Of a DNA stretch of 64,000 nucleotides, positions 24,501 to 36,323 are shown piece by piece. Source of the DNA: Chrysoperla carnea. Its lineage: Eukaryota > Arthropoda > Insecta > Neuroptera > Chrysopidae. Below the pieces are notes generated by a model. That model was given only the letters and a program-made list of their open reading frames with translations. It was not told the DNA's origin and searched no databases. Numbering within the stretch: position 1 is the first letter of the stretch; each line of letters starts with the position of its first letter. A program made the translations under genes and the position numbers. Where the stretch lies: positions 86,980,368 through 87,044,367 of the forward strand of contig NC_058337.1 in the NCBI RefSeq assembly GCF_905475395.1, in the 5' to 3' direction.

Positions 24501-27500
24501 TATCAGCTTGTCTTTAAAAATCAAACTTCCGTTTAGAGATAACAAATTAAATTTTGTGTTCGTATTTTTGATTTGTTTTTCGGGATAAGTATTTATCAGT
24601 TTGTCTTTAAAAATCAAACTTCCGTTTAGAGATAACAAATTAAATTTTGTATAATTTAGAATGGTGTCCGTGAAAATAAAATAATAAAAATAATTTTTGA
24701 ATTAAGTTCGAAAATGTTTGGAGATACAAGTTTCTAATATATTTTTTAATATTTTGATTAGAATACCCATTCATGTTAGTTAAATTGAGTTGTATTAGTT
24801 ATCAATATAATATTTTCGTGTCCCCTATTATGAACTGTATATTTTTATGCTTCTCGCGCGGACAACATCGAAAAATTCGTTTTCGTTTGCCTCATAGTAT
24901 GTTCTTTCATACTTCCAATTGATATAACTTTTCTAAAACGCGGCAATTGACATGTTTTCCTAGAAAATTAGACCATTATTTAAACTTTTTTTTGATCAAT
25001 AGTTCATTTAGAAAATATGGCAGAGCGAACAAAATAGTAGACGTTTCGAAAAATTAAACTAATTTTTCGATATGTAAGCTATGTAGAAACCTCGGTAATT
25101 TATTCTCATTCTAATCAATGCTGATATCTCTCTTTCCGAGTCACAAGGAAAGGAAAAGCTTGGAATAAAGTTATAAAATTAAATATATTTACTATATATA
25201 TATATTTTACTTAAGCGAAATTTTATGGCTGGAGCGAAACTGCTTGTGCAAATTTCTTCAAAAAACATTCACGCTTAATTAAAGGACTCACATACAGATT
25301 ACGTGCGCGAGAATCCAATATTCAAATAAATTTTGTTTATGGTTCAAATTTAGAAGATACCCCACTGTCTCGTTACCTTTTTGTCGCAGACAGATAAATA
25401 AAAACTGTTTTCGTGAAATTTGTAATTTGATGGACATTTAGATCATCATAAATTAGGAAAAAATTTTGAAATAAACATCCACGGCATATTTTATACTCAT
25501 TATTCATATTTACTGTTGTGAGTTTAAATTTTGAAAATATTCTAAATTGTAAAAAATCTCAAAATTTGATTTTTTTTTTAGATACTGCATTAACTCATTT
25601 GGGAAGTTAATGTAAACAAAATTTCTGATCTATATTTTGTATGCCGAATCTATAATGATTGGTCCCGAGATCTCAAAAACATTTCCAATTAACAATATTT
25701 TCACCCCGGATTTCTAGAATCCGATTCCGCGTAAAAAAAATATATCAGTTGGAATTAATTTTTCAAATGGGTTATAGAGTTTCCCAAAAAACTTGCTGTT
25801 TGTAATAACAATTTACTCGACCACGTTTTGGCCTCTGTGTTATTTCTATTATATCCAGCGTCTAAAAAAGTAGAAATGTATATAGATTCCGGAGCTCAGC
25901 ATTAATTTTGGATCTTCATAAGGTTGAATTAAAGTGGAAATCTTAGGGCATAGTAGACATGTAACAGTTGAAGGATTTGGTAAACCAAAGTGCATGAAGT
26001 GATCTGTCCAAGTAAACCGCATAAATCGATTATCAATGAATTTGAATTTTATGCTATGATTTTGCATGTAAATTATGAGCTGGTTATAAATGGAAAATGT
26101 GAGCTGTCCAAAAACTAACCCTATAGAAGAACTCTAGAATGATATAAAAAATAAAATTATAGAAATTTTGATATAAAGAATTAAGTTTTGAATGGCAGCT
26201 TTTTTCGAACTACTGAGGATTGTGGCTAAACGAAATAAGAGGTTCCACTGTAATAAATCGTTATATGGGCTTTTTCCAAATTGATATCCGGAATTCTGTC
26301 GATCTAAGTAACAACAATTGCTGCAACCTTTTTTGACTATTTCTCCACTTTTAGAATATTCTACCAAATAGGGTCCATTGTTTTCATTGTTTGAAAATGT
26401 CAATAAGACGCTAAAAAAGAGATGAACAGTAGTGCCAGTAGCAAAACGCATTTTTAGTGGTTCTGTAATTAATTGAAGTACTTTGTATGTATTTCAGTTG
26501 GAGTGGCGAGCCTTTATGTATCTATGTGCCATTTTTTCTAAAGAAATGTTTAATGAGGCTATAGAGTGGCGTCAAACAAATTCCACTTCGTGATTATTGT
26601 GAATTCAAGAATCGAATGCCCTACGTCTGTTTGAAAAAAAACTTACAAAGCCATTTTTTTGCCCCACCAGCAGTTGTTACTCAAACAATTTTTTTCTCAG
26701 CAAGTGATTTTCTTAACAGCCGTACTAATATTTGTATCCTTTGTAGTTGTTAGTAACGATGTTATCGCAATTAACTGTTTCAAAAGCAATATCAAGAGCT
26801 AAACGTGCAGTTTTAGTGACGTCAGTGCTTGCGTCAAAACATAGCGGTATAAAAGGAACGAAGTTAATGTCAATTTATTAGAATAAAATCACTTTGTTCC
26901 TTCGCAATTAAATGCTTTATGCCTTCATAATGAACTTGGTCATCTGTAGCGTGCTCAAAATATTTAACTCGTGCCATTGGTTCGCCATCCCTGCTAAATT
27001 ATATAGGATTATATAACATGCATTTCCAAGAACAGTCATCATGTATTTCTAAGAACTTACCTATAATAACAAATTCATTTGATATTTTCAATATATTATT
27101 AAAGCCTTATTATTAATAATAGTTTTGCGCAAAATTATTGATAATTTTTAATGAAAAAAATTTTTTTTCGCTAAAAATCATTAAACGCAATGCATCGTCT
27201 TTTAATGATATAAAGTAGATACATAATATACCTATTGCTTATTTCTTATTCTGTCAAATTAACATAAGTATGCTTATTATTCATTAAAAAAATTTATATC
27301 AATTTTGATTATATAGGGTGCCCCATTTTAATTTGTCCAGTTTTTCGGAAACTAATCAAGATGGGGAAAATTTTTTCATCTTAAAGCTTCAAGGTTTCTA
27401 GGGGGTAATATTGGTAATAATAACCGAAACCAATTCTTTGCCCTGAGAGCTTGTTTGCTATAATTTTTAGTAAATTAAAAAAAAAAATTCGTTAAAAAGT

Positions 27501-30500
27501 TCGTTCCGAGAGACAATCTTTTAATTTTAATGATTTAAAAAGTAGGAACAGTTTTTCCCCTGGGATAGTCATGTTACTGTACATAATACTTAGACGTAGT
27601 GTGTATACACGTACTCAATATACACAAACAGCTGCATATTTATAAATAATTTTTTTTTCTAACTCTGTCTTCTTAAATATTAGTTTTTTTGAGCATGCCT
27701 CCTAAAAACTGTTTTTAAGATACTAGTGCACTTACTCACTCGGATTATATGCACTTAATTGAATATCTCGCTTCACAATCGCTAGAAAAAATTCTTTTCT
27801 TTTACAAATAAAATTTACCTACTTTAACATTATATTTTAATTTCATTAATTTAAATAGACGATTTAGTACAAGTTTTGAAATAATACGGCCTAGTAAGTG
27901 ACTTGCTAAACCTGTTTGTTGGGTCCATGTTGGTTACGTGTTGTGTGATGTTTGTGGCCACAATCTCACACTGGTAAATAATTTATTGTGAGGGGTGGGG
28001 GAGATATATCTGTAGTTGTAAGTCTATGCCGGTAAACCACACTTACCACAAATATTGGACAAACTGAAGTATTATCAGTTCGATAATGTGGTCGTAAATT
28101 CGACTTTCAATTTGCACTTCATTCCAACTAGCCGCGGGGCTCGAAATCATGATTTTATATCCACTAAGGCAATTAACGTTTTTTTGGTATGCGTTGTGGT
28201 CCTTTTTAAAGTTGGGATACATCTTTACAAAAATAGTCTTTAAAAAAACTTCAATACGCATTACGTATCTATGTGGGGGTGCTGCCACATTATAACTAAC
28301 TGTATGCTAGGGAAAAAACATAAGTTTCTACTCCTTTAAAATAAAACCAAGTCTTTTTATAACTCCACTCTCGCTACACAGGAATTTCATTGCCCATAAA
28401 TGTACGTATAAATATACTAGCGGTAACTATTCTGTTACTATGTATAGTAATAAATGTAGATATCGTTGCTTCATGAATACCCGGTGCGATATACTATAAC
28501 TGGCCTGTCTGTAAGTTTACTTAAGTTATTATTATGATATCTTTAATCATAATTATATAATATTTAACATTCGAAAATTAATAATTTATTGATTTTAATA
28601 TAAATAAAATTAATTTCTAATAATAAACCATTAAGGTAGTACGAGTGCCAAAGGTAGTTTAGGCTTGTGGTTGAAATTATTTGTACCTTATTTTTAACTT
28701 TGATGATGATTTGTGTCGGTCTATTTTATCCTTAATCCGTGGTGCATATCATCAAAAACTGCAAGGGTATACATATTAAGTTTAGTCAGAGCTATATCTT
28801 AAGGTATTTCCAGCATGGTATCTGCAGTTCCTATGCTAAAGCTATGGTTAAAATTTTTTTCGACATAATTTAACGAAAAATTAAATTTAAGAATTTAATA
28901 ATGCTTACTATTAATTCCCAAAGTTTCAGAAATTTTGACCGTTTAAAATGGGAAATAATTATGCCAACGTCCCAATTTCGATCAATTTACGTCAAAATTA
29001 ATATCTCGAAAGTGAAAATTAATTTCTAAATTTTTTTTTTAGAATTTTATTGTATAAACATTTTTTTCTACTTTTTCTTCAATATATAATAATATCATAA
29101 AAAATAGTTGGAGAGACCGGACATTTTACATGCTTTAAATGGGACATGACCCTCAAAATCGCGAACTTTGTCTTTAAATATCTCGCGATCTAAACGGCCA
29201 AAAATTATGAAATTTTAGGAATTCATAAATAAAGCTATTATAAACCCGAGAAAAAAAATTCGGCCAAATCTGTCGAAAAGTGATTTCATGCTGGAACTAC
29301 CTTAATAACTTTTTTAATAACTTATCGAATTTCCTTAGTATCACTTTGAACATTTATGGTAAAAAAAAACCTATAAATAATTATGTAACTTAGACACTGA
29401 TATAATCATATCTCTATGCAGTCTTTACTGAGTATTGAAACAATTAACTCAATTATTTTAATATATTCAAAATATGGACTCGTAGAATAAACACTATAGG
29501 GGTCGACCTTTTTGTTTAAGTTGAATTGAAATTTCTTTTGCAGAGATGGATTGATTAATTTTTGGGATATCAATTAATCGAATGAAAAAATTATCCCAAT
29601 ATTTGAGAATACTAAGCGAGCTCAAGTAAACACAAAAATTTCTATGATTATTGATTGTCCATTCTTACAAATGCCCGACCCTGCATTTTCGCCATTCTTT
29701 GCGTTTAACACTCGCGCTCTCTTGCAAAACCATAAAATCGATTGGTCTCAGAGTTACACAAAATTGAGGCCTGGAGACGGAGTTAAAAGTTAAGTAAACG
29801 GATGTGTTTACTGTATAGACTTGATTAATTATGATAATGGAGCGTTGCAATATGCGTGTATTTAGTCTTGATGTTGAAATTTCCGAACGTGACTTCGCTA
29901 TTATTAAAAAATGAATTCAAAAAGAATATCAAACCAATATGTTAACTTCAAAATCGTTATTAGACCGACAGTTACTTAGTTTACAACAAAGCTTGATGAG
30001 TGACTAGTATAATGCGCTTTAAGTAGGGCACCGAATTGGACGAAATTATTTCAACTAGTTCAACATGATCTAGAGAAATCGAAAAACGCTCTGAAATAGA
30101 ATTACGGTGATAATAACAAGAATATGTTAATGGTGGAAGCATAGGAAAATGAATTGTTTTCCAATCTTTACAAAATATTTTAAGTAAAAAAAAACTTAAT
30201 TGCAAGCATGGGCTAGAAAATAAATTTTAATGAACTTAAAATTGTTTTCCCCTTAAGTTAAACCATTATCTTCCTTAAAATTTGAGTTAGGCGCTTCAAG
30301 ATTTTACTTATAAGTCACAAATAGAGGGTTTTGGTAGGAGATTGTTAAATCTTTTAAGAAAGTTTATCAGGCGTCGCGTCGTGGAAATGCGATGAAATGT
30401 TTCTTTTGTAGTGTCTGAATATAAAAATCAAAAGTTTAACCGAAAAGTCTTGGTGTCTATCGAATTATTCGATTTGCGGAATTTTATTCGTCCCTGAGGC

Positions 30501-32568
30501 ATTTTGAAATTTTAATATCTTAAAATTAGGTATTTATTCAAATGAAAAAGTCAAATTAATTTACGCAGGCTTACATTAAGCAGATATAATTTAATAGAAG
30601 CAGTGGAAAAAGTAAAAAAATATGACCACAAATATTTGTTTACCTATAGTTCCATGTTTTTAGTAAGGCTTGTTTTGAAAATTTGTGCATCTTTACAATC
30701 GTGGACTCATTTTTTTAAATAAAATATTTAATAAAAGGAAGAATTTTAGAACAATACTTCCCACTATTCGTCACTGGTAATAGAATAATTAAGTTTTGCA
30801 ACAAATTGAAATATACCTGTGTGTAATTTTAATTAAAGGTTTTATATAAAGGTTTACAATGTTTACATGTTAAGAATTTATAACACTTCCATATTTCGCT
30901 GACCATGAATTTTATTGATTTTAACAAATTTTCTTTTTACTTATAAAACTGTTTAATTGAATCCAATTTCAAATTTTGTTTCTTTTTGTTACAGCTGTTG
31001 GTCTTCAAGAATGTGGATTGTTTATGGATGCTATGGTAGCAGCTTCAACCAAAAAAGAACCTAAGAAAAGAAAACGGCGGATGAGTGTTACGAAAGAGGA
31101 TGGGGCTCCAGGAGGCAAGACTAATTCACCACCTAATTCTCCTACAACAAAAACTGAAAAACCTCCAACATCACCAACTCAATTGCAACCCACTGCACCT
31201 AAATTTTATAAAGATACGCTAGAAGATGAGCCTGAAGTTAAATCTGAAAATAAGGAAGACAAAAGTGATAGTTCGGTTGAAATCAAAACAGAAAAAGCTG
31301 ATAATAAAGACAAGGAGAAAGAAGAGAGTGATAAAAGTGAAAAAGTTGTTGATGCATTTGTTAGTAGTCCTGACATTAAAATTGAAGAAGAGTTATTAGA
31401 CACTTCCTTTAGTAAAATGAAGGACGAATTTAAAATACCTGGTGGCGTGTTAGTTTATCATAAGAAATCTGGTCCTAAAAAGAGTGTTAAATGGAAAGAA
31501 GATGCTTGTTTGGAACAAATTCAGTACTTCGAATTGGATGAAACGGAACGAGTGAATGTAACAAAAACATTTACGGACATGAAACAAATAGAAATGTCGG
31601 GTGAACGCGAGGCCTTACAAATGTCTAGAAAATTACCAAATGAAGATTTGATGGATGAGCGTACACGGTGGCGACCGCTAATTCCAATTGACCTTGCACC
31701 AGATCTAGCGGTACTTGGGAAGAAAAGTAAAGAAAAGGATATTCAATATGCTCGTGAAAAAGTTATTTTGCAGGCATTATACTTTCATAAGTCTATGATA
31801 CCTGATTCACCGACTGAACCTGATGTTGAACATCATCCTATGGAAGATCCAGTTATAATTCCTTTAGATGATGTTGCTGGAAATCCTGACAATATTAAAG
31901 ATTTTACATCAACCCCATGGCCAGAATCTAAAGGTGAATTACCACGAGCACAGGCACCACCTCCAGTTGCACCGTTTCCACCTATACAACCAAACTTTAT
32001 GAATGTGGGCGGACCAAATGCATTCCCACCATTTGCAAATCAAGCTAATTTCATAGAACCACCAATGATGGGTGGCGGGGGTGGTACTGGCGGCGGAGAT
32101 TGGCGAACTGGTGATGGCCGAGTAATGGGTCCCGTGCCAAATGATATGGGTCCTATGGGACCTCCACCACCAAATATGTTTGGACCTCCAATGGGTGGTA
32201 TGCCACCTCCAAATATGTTCCATGGTCCAGGTCCAGATGGTTTCAATATGATACCGAATCTGAATAACATGAACGGTCCATTCCCACCAGGACCGCCTGT
32301 TAACTTTCAAGGGGGACCTGGTCCAGGACCTGGCATGTTTAACGATAGTGGTTTTCAAGGAAGAGGTGGTGGTAATATGCGTGGAAGAGGTCGAGGTGGT
32401 TTTGATCGGTTTAATAATGGACCACCAAATAATTGGAAAGGCGGTGGAGGAGGTGGTAAAAATTGGATGAATCGTGGAATATGTAAACATTTTCAAAAAG
32501 GTGGTTATTGTAGACAAGGTGATAAGTGTCAATTCTTACATCCTGGTGTAAACTGTCCGCCATTTTAA
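12524..32568 (+). CDS. PNUTS: PNUTS (PPP1R10), nuclear targeting subunit of protein phosphatase 1; gene span
   Basis: I joined five coding exons: 12524-12526, 12605-12702, 13100-13374, 17189-18409 and 30995-32568. All introns are GT-AG, all phases fit, and the joined frame encodes 1056 residues. The start is an ATG placed directly against its donor (ATG/GTAAGT), giving MPRIDPQQLL. Residues 1-150 are a TFIIS N-terminal (LW)-like helical bundle as in PNUTS. Residues 260-330 are Ser/Lys/Asp-rich. KMRSTGLEEE (457-466) matches a motif conserved in vertebrate PNUTS. KSVKW (695-699) is the RVxF-type PP1-docking site. A Pro/Gly/Met-rich region precedes a C-terminal CCCH finger, C1029-x8-C1038-x5-C1044-x3-H1048. 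In other animals PNUTS assembles PP1 with WDR82 and TOX4 and controls RNA polymerase II phosphorylation and termination (family knowledge). Identification rests on the order of four independent features. Confidence 0.92.
12605..12702 (+). CDS. PNUTS: PNUTS coding exon 2
   Basis: Follows TTTTCAG and ends at AAG/GTAAAT. Encodes PRIDPQQLLSCLGVLLNSNG and onward to residue 33, the first helix of the TFIIS N-like domain. It ends with two bases of the Ser34 codon. Confidence 0.88.
13100..13374 (+). CDS. PNUTS: PNUTS coding exon 3
   Basis: Acceptor TTGGTTACAG, donor GAAG/GTATGT. Encodes residues 34-126, including RFMSAGGWNLTHVWL and LKANNCPKLVKGLSKEGG. These are the core helices of the LW domain, with the conserved GGW/LTxG pattern. 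Confidence 0.9.
13375..17188 (+). other. PNUTS intron 3
   Basis: 3.8 kb, AT-rich. Contains an uninterrupted A run (about 15319-15341), an ATT microsatellite (16183-16200) and a perfect 12-bp inverted repeat at 16090-16125. The minus-strand open frame of 143 codons across the ATT tract has low-complexity composition and is not believed to be a gene. Confidence 0.75.
16090..16125. repeat. Perfect 12-bp inverted repeat
   Basis: AACAGGCTGGAA (16090-16101) and its exact reverse complement (16114-16125) flank a 12-base loop inside PNUTS intron 3. The stem is much more GC-rich than the intron around it. Confidence 0.7.
17189..18409 (+). CDS. PNUTS: PNUTS coding exon 4
   Basis: Acceptor TAAATTTCAG, donor AAAAC/GTAAGT. 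Encodes residues 126-533. It starts with VRVLASKLVEQWLKVVKG, the last helix of the LW domain. A Ser/Thr-rich stretch follows, then the Ser/Lys/Asp tract built from AGT and AAA/GAT codon runs, the KMRSTGLEEE motif and Pro-rich segments. Confidence 0.9.
24465..24650. repeat. 93-bp tandem duplication
   Basis: Two adjacent units (24465-24557 and 24558-24650) both run from GTTCGTATTTTT to AATTAAATTTTGT and differ at only a few positions. The period is a multiple of three, so a minus-strand frame reads through both, repeating LLSLNGSLIFKDKLINTY. I take this as chance rather than coding. Confidence 0.85.
26734..26965 (-). pseudogene. Coding-like fragments of unknown family
   Basis: Two successive minus-strand pieces read like protein. 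The first contains GEPMARVKYFEHATDDQVHY followed by EGIKHLI; the second contains FVPFIPLCFDASTDVTKTAR. They are in different frames, broken by stops, and have a less AT-biased composition than the intron. I do not recognise the family. A decayed transposon or processed pseudogene is the likeliest source. Confidence 0.3.
28803..29301. mobile_element. TTAA-flanked MITE, copy 1
   Basis: Begins GGTATTTCCAGCATGG and ends with the inverted match CATGCTGGAACTACC, each next to a TTAA (28799-28802 and 29302-29305). The interior is non-coding. Internal phrases such as TTTGACCGTTTAAAA, TACGTCAAAATTAATATCTC and GCGATCTAAACG recur in the copy at 57463. TTAA target sites suggest a piggyBac-like transposase acting in trans (inference). 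Confidence 0.8.
30995..32568 (+). CDS. PNUTS: PNUTS coding exon 5 (terminal)
   Basis: Acceptor TTTTTGTTACAG. Encodes residues 533-1056: a basic stretch KKEPKKRKRRM resembling a nuclear localisation signal, an acidic/Lys-rich segment, PP1-docking KSVKW, a Pro/Gly/Asn/Met-rich region with an RGRGR patch, and the CCCH finger CKHFQKGGYCRQGDKCQFLH. The stop codon is TAA at 32566-32568. Confidence 0.93.
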
Positions 32569-32613
32569 GACTGCTTGTGAACTTTCTTTGTAAAATAGTG
32601 TATATTGGGTGTA

Positions 32614-32619
32614 AATAAA
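32614..32619 (+). terminator. PNUTS polyadenylation signal candidate
   Basis: AATAAA 45 bases after the stop codon, followed by U-rich sequence. A further AATAAA at 32843-32848 could be a distal site. Confidence 0.5.
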
Positions 32620-32849
32620 ATTTTGTAATTACAGAAAAGTTATGTAAATATGAAGAATCGGTTGTATATAAAATATTTTATATTCTCGGTCATTGTAAAT
32701 ATTTGTCTAAAATTTATTGTATATGCATAAATACTATATTTAATGTTTTTATAAAACGCTATTTAAAAATTTATAAAAGAGTTAATACAATTTATAAAAA
32801 ATTATTTTTGTGTTTTTGTTTGTCGTAATTTTATGATCCTTTAATAAAT

Positions 32850-34689
32850 TCTAATTATATATTTCACATGATTTGAAAACATGGAATTGTCGAGGAATTT
32901 CGAGATATTTGAAATGTGAACTAATACGCTTGTTGCCTGATGTCACATTTGCAATATTACCCATAAAAATGTAAAACTAGACTTAATTCAATAACAAAAT
33001 TTGAAAGTGAAATTAAAATTGATACAGATTGTGTTGATTGACAACATTCAAAGATTGTTGTCCCATCTCCTTTTAGCAAAAAGTTTTATATGTATTTTCT
33101 ACCGGGATACCGGCCAATGACATCAAAAAAATCAAATCAAATTCAAAAATCGACTTCACTTTTCTTTCCATCCAGTGAGAAATCTTCACCTGGAGTGATA
33201 AAAAAATTTAGTAGGTAAACATTTCTATTTTAACATTATTTTAAAAGATTGAAATTCCCAACTATCAAATTACCACATGGGACCTTTTCATTTCAATTAC
33301 GATTCATTGTTTAATACAGACAGTAATAAGTTAGACAAAGATACGAGATAATTGTTATTCATTTTATCATATAAGTTTTTTTAGCAAATTGTCCGAAACA
33401 AAAGGTAATCATTTTTTAAAATGAGAAGGTCTTTTGGTCGAATGTATACGTATTCATGAAAGATAAAATATATCTTCATATTGTTTAATTAGGAGAAGGG
33501 CGATAGCGTACTCCATTGTACGTTTGGAATTGTTTTGAATTGGAATTATTGATTTGTAACCGCCAACAAAGTTCGTATGTGATAAGTTAATAGGTAAGTT
33601 CTTTTTGTCATAAAGAAGTTTTGCCATGGTGTAAATGATAAAAAAGGTAGTATTAACAAAATCTATACTAATAATATAAGAAAGATACATCGACAACATC
33701 GTGAATTAGACGAAAGTTTCGAATAAAAAACCCTAGTGTAATGACTTCTCTTACTTTGAATATTTTAGTATGCAACTTGTTTAGCTTAACTGTATTATGT
33801 GTTGCATCTTATTATAAAAAATATTGTAAAAAAATATTAAAATTTTTTTTCTATGAACTTAAGTAGCAATATAAACGAGATGTTTTCCATTCGAAAAATC
33901 ATTGAAGAGTTTTCAACGGTTCTTGTGCTTTAAAATTTACTGATTCCAAAAAAATTACTTTTAGATATTGGTACGTGTCAGTAACAATATAAGTATTTAA
34001 AAATAAACACAAGAGGAAAAATTTGTTCATAGACCAATCGAGTGTGTAGGTCCCTGGTTTAACTTTTTTTAATTATAAAATTTTTTCCCCAGCTGAAGTA
34101 TTGGGAGGTATAAGCGGTCTTAAAATTCAAACTATAATAAAATATTACACAAAATTCTTAATTTGTTAGTGTAAGTTTAAACGTACAGGGAAAAAATGTT
34201 TCAAAAAGGGAGAAATATCAAAAATATTTTTGATATTTTTGTCTGGCTCTAGTAAAATGAATAACTATAGAGGCTGAAAGTTGTTTACAACCAATTTTTA
34301 TCATAAAAATAAACATTGTTTTCATAAAAATTAAATTTTATTGTTATTAGCACCTCTAATGGTCAAATAATTATTTTGTAAATAGACTAACATTAACACA
34401 TATCGTGCGAAGACATTAGAAAATTGTTATTCTTGAATTTATCCTTTAAAATGTGTTAGCTACTTATAGTTCAATTAATTACTGAATTAATTTCTATAGA
34501 ATATTATATTAGAATTATATAGACTCGGTAAAATCCATCATTGAGCATGAGTAATTTTCGAATGAAAAATTTTTGCAGGGTTCCGTTTAAAAAATGCTCC
34601 TGAACGTAAAAGCTAAACATTTTTAACTTATAAGTTAAACATTTTTCTCTAAACCCTCCAGTTTTCCAGTAAAAACTTCGTAAATTCTG
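32850..34689. other. Intergenic, no gene seen
   Basis: AT-rich with only short, low-complexity open frames on both strands. No repeat boundary or regulatory site could be assigned. Confidence 0.5.
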
Positions 34690-35205
34690 AGTGAAAACAA
34701 ACAATTGACTGAGTTAATTGTTGAAATACTATGTACAGGCAGTGTTGATTACACTGTCATTTTTCACATGCACACATGTCACACATACATAACTGATATT
34801 CCCATATAATACAAACTATTCAATTTGCGCCTAATTTGCGCCCCCACGGATAAACAGTGATGTTTACAAAAAAATGTTTCAAACAAAAGTTGTTTATTAT
34901 AGGGAACATTTTTTACAAGATGGATTTTACGGACCCCAGACCTTGACCTATCTTGCTCATTTACGTATTCGGCTAGCCTTTTTGCGTCCTTAGCCCACTG
35001 TAAAAATTTCAACTTGATATATATTTTCGTTTTTGAGTTATCTTGTCTTCAGACGGACGGACAGGCAACCGAAAATAGACTGATTAAGTGATTTTATGAA
35101 CACCTATACCAAAATTTTGTTAGGAGCATTAATTTTTTTAAGCCTTACAAACTTGGGACTAAACTTAGTATACCTTGATATATTTCATATATCAATAGCC
35201 AAAAA
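34690..35205 (+). repeat. R1 dispersed repeat, copy with internal deletions
   Basis: Starts GTGAAAACAAACAATTGACT and ends near ATATATCAATAGCCAAAAA. It carries TTTGCGCCCCCACGGATAAA, TTTCAAACAAAAGTTGTT, CAGACGGACGGACAGGCAAC and TTAAGTGATTTTATGAACAC. It lacks much of the TTTACATTTAAACTTTTG segment. Confidence 0.85.
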
Positions 35206-35881
35206 TATGGTCTAGCATTAAATTGTGTGTTATAATATTTTTCATGATAGCATAATAGAAATATGAAATTAAATGTTATAAATAAAATTTCTAATCATGA
35301 GAAAGAAATGTTACAAAAATCAATAATTTTCGACGTATTCTATTACTCATTTCCCCTCATATTACAATATTAGCTACGCCCCTGCTACATAAAGGTAATC
35401 ATTCATTATTAGTTATATAGAAAGGTTTGATAGAAAGTAACAAGGCAGTTTGTAAATATTAAATTAAATTTTAAGTTGTGAACTTGTTGTCTCTAATATT
35501 TTATCGCTTTATATGATTACATCGGTCAGCGTTTATTGTCAATCGAATAGAATTATTTTGATTTTTTAAGTTGTCGTATGTTTACAAATAATGCAATGAT
35601 AGCATACGTCATTCTATTACCATACGAAAGATAATATTTATAAGTATATATAGGTTGTCATCACAAAAGTTACGTATACTAACGTGACACAATGGGCTTG
35701 TTCAAAATAACAATGCGCGTTCACTCTTGTGTGAGCGCACAAAAAAAAAGTGTATTATTTTTTCTGTAGCTAGCTAGAGAAAGATAATGTATGTGCCTCA
35801 GGAAGATAGATATTGAATTAGAAAAAATAATAATGCAATTCAAGAATTTTAAATCTAGTACGTGTTAGTTTTTGTTAAAAG

Positions 35882-35944
35882 CTCGCTGTAAAACTATTAT
35901 GTACACTAAGTACTCGCAGTAAAACTATGATGTAACATTAAGTT
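35882..35944. repeat. Short tandem duplication (about 31 bp x 2)
   Basis: CTCGCTGTAAAACTATTATG at 35882 is repeated as CTCGCAGTAAAACTATGATG at 35913, each followed by similar TA-rich sequence. It lies just outside the inverted-repeat element that starts at 35970. Confidence 0.6.
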
Positions 35945-35969
35945 ACATAGACTGAAAATCAAACGATTT

Positions 35970-36323
35970 GTGCCAACATCTGAGGTAATTGCTTGGGTCA
36001 AATCTATCATGACGGCGGTGTAGAAATGTCAAAACAAAGTGTTGTTATCATACTTGTCATTGTAGATTCGTAAGAAAAAATGTAAAGTGATACGTAATAA
36101 GTATTTTTTTAAGACAAAAAGTGCAAAAATTCAGTGAAATCACGATTTTTTTCTCTACAACATTTTGTGATATGAAAATTTGATATTCAATGCATGTTTT
36201 TTTGATAAATGCCACTATATTCAATGTATATTTTTTGATAAATGTCCTTATATTCTTTTGATAAAATAATTTTTTTGATAAATGTTCCTAGCTGACCCAA
36301 ACAATTACCTCAGATGTTGGTAC
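35970..36323. mobile_element. MITE-like element with 31-bp terminal inverted repeats
   Basis: Left end 35970-36000 and right end 36293-36323 are reverse complements at 29 of 31 positions (core CCAACATCTGAGGTAATTG). The 292-base interior has three tandem TTTTTGATAAATG-type subrepeats near the right end and no coding capacity. Confidence 0.78.

Larger units (their letters stand above)
18410..30994 (+). other. PNUTS intron 4, about 12.6 kb
   Basis: Joins phase-compatible exons 4 and 5. It holds a 93-bp tandem duplication (24465-24650), decayed coding-like minus-strand pieces near 26734-26965, the TTAA-flanked MITE (28803-29301), and otherwise AT-rich sequence with no convincing gene. A well-formed alternative acceptor lies at 18459, 50 bases after the donor. 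Confidence 0.8.

Noticed and set aside
29665-30205. Two minus-strand frames of 61 and 74 codons
   Set aside because: No shared homology, different frames, no splice signals linking them and no domain recognised.
31939-32532. 197-codon minus-strand frame, His/Trp/Thr-rich
   Set aside because: Antisense shadow of the Pro/Gly-rich part of PNUTS exon 5.
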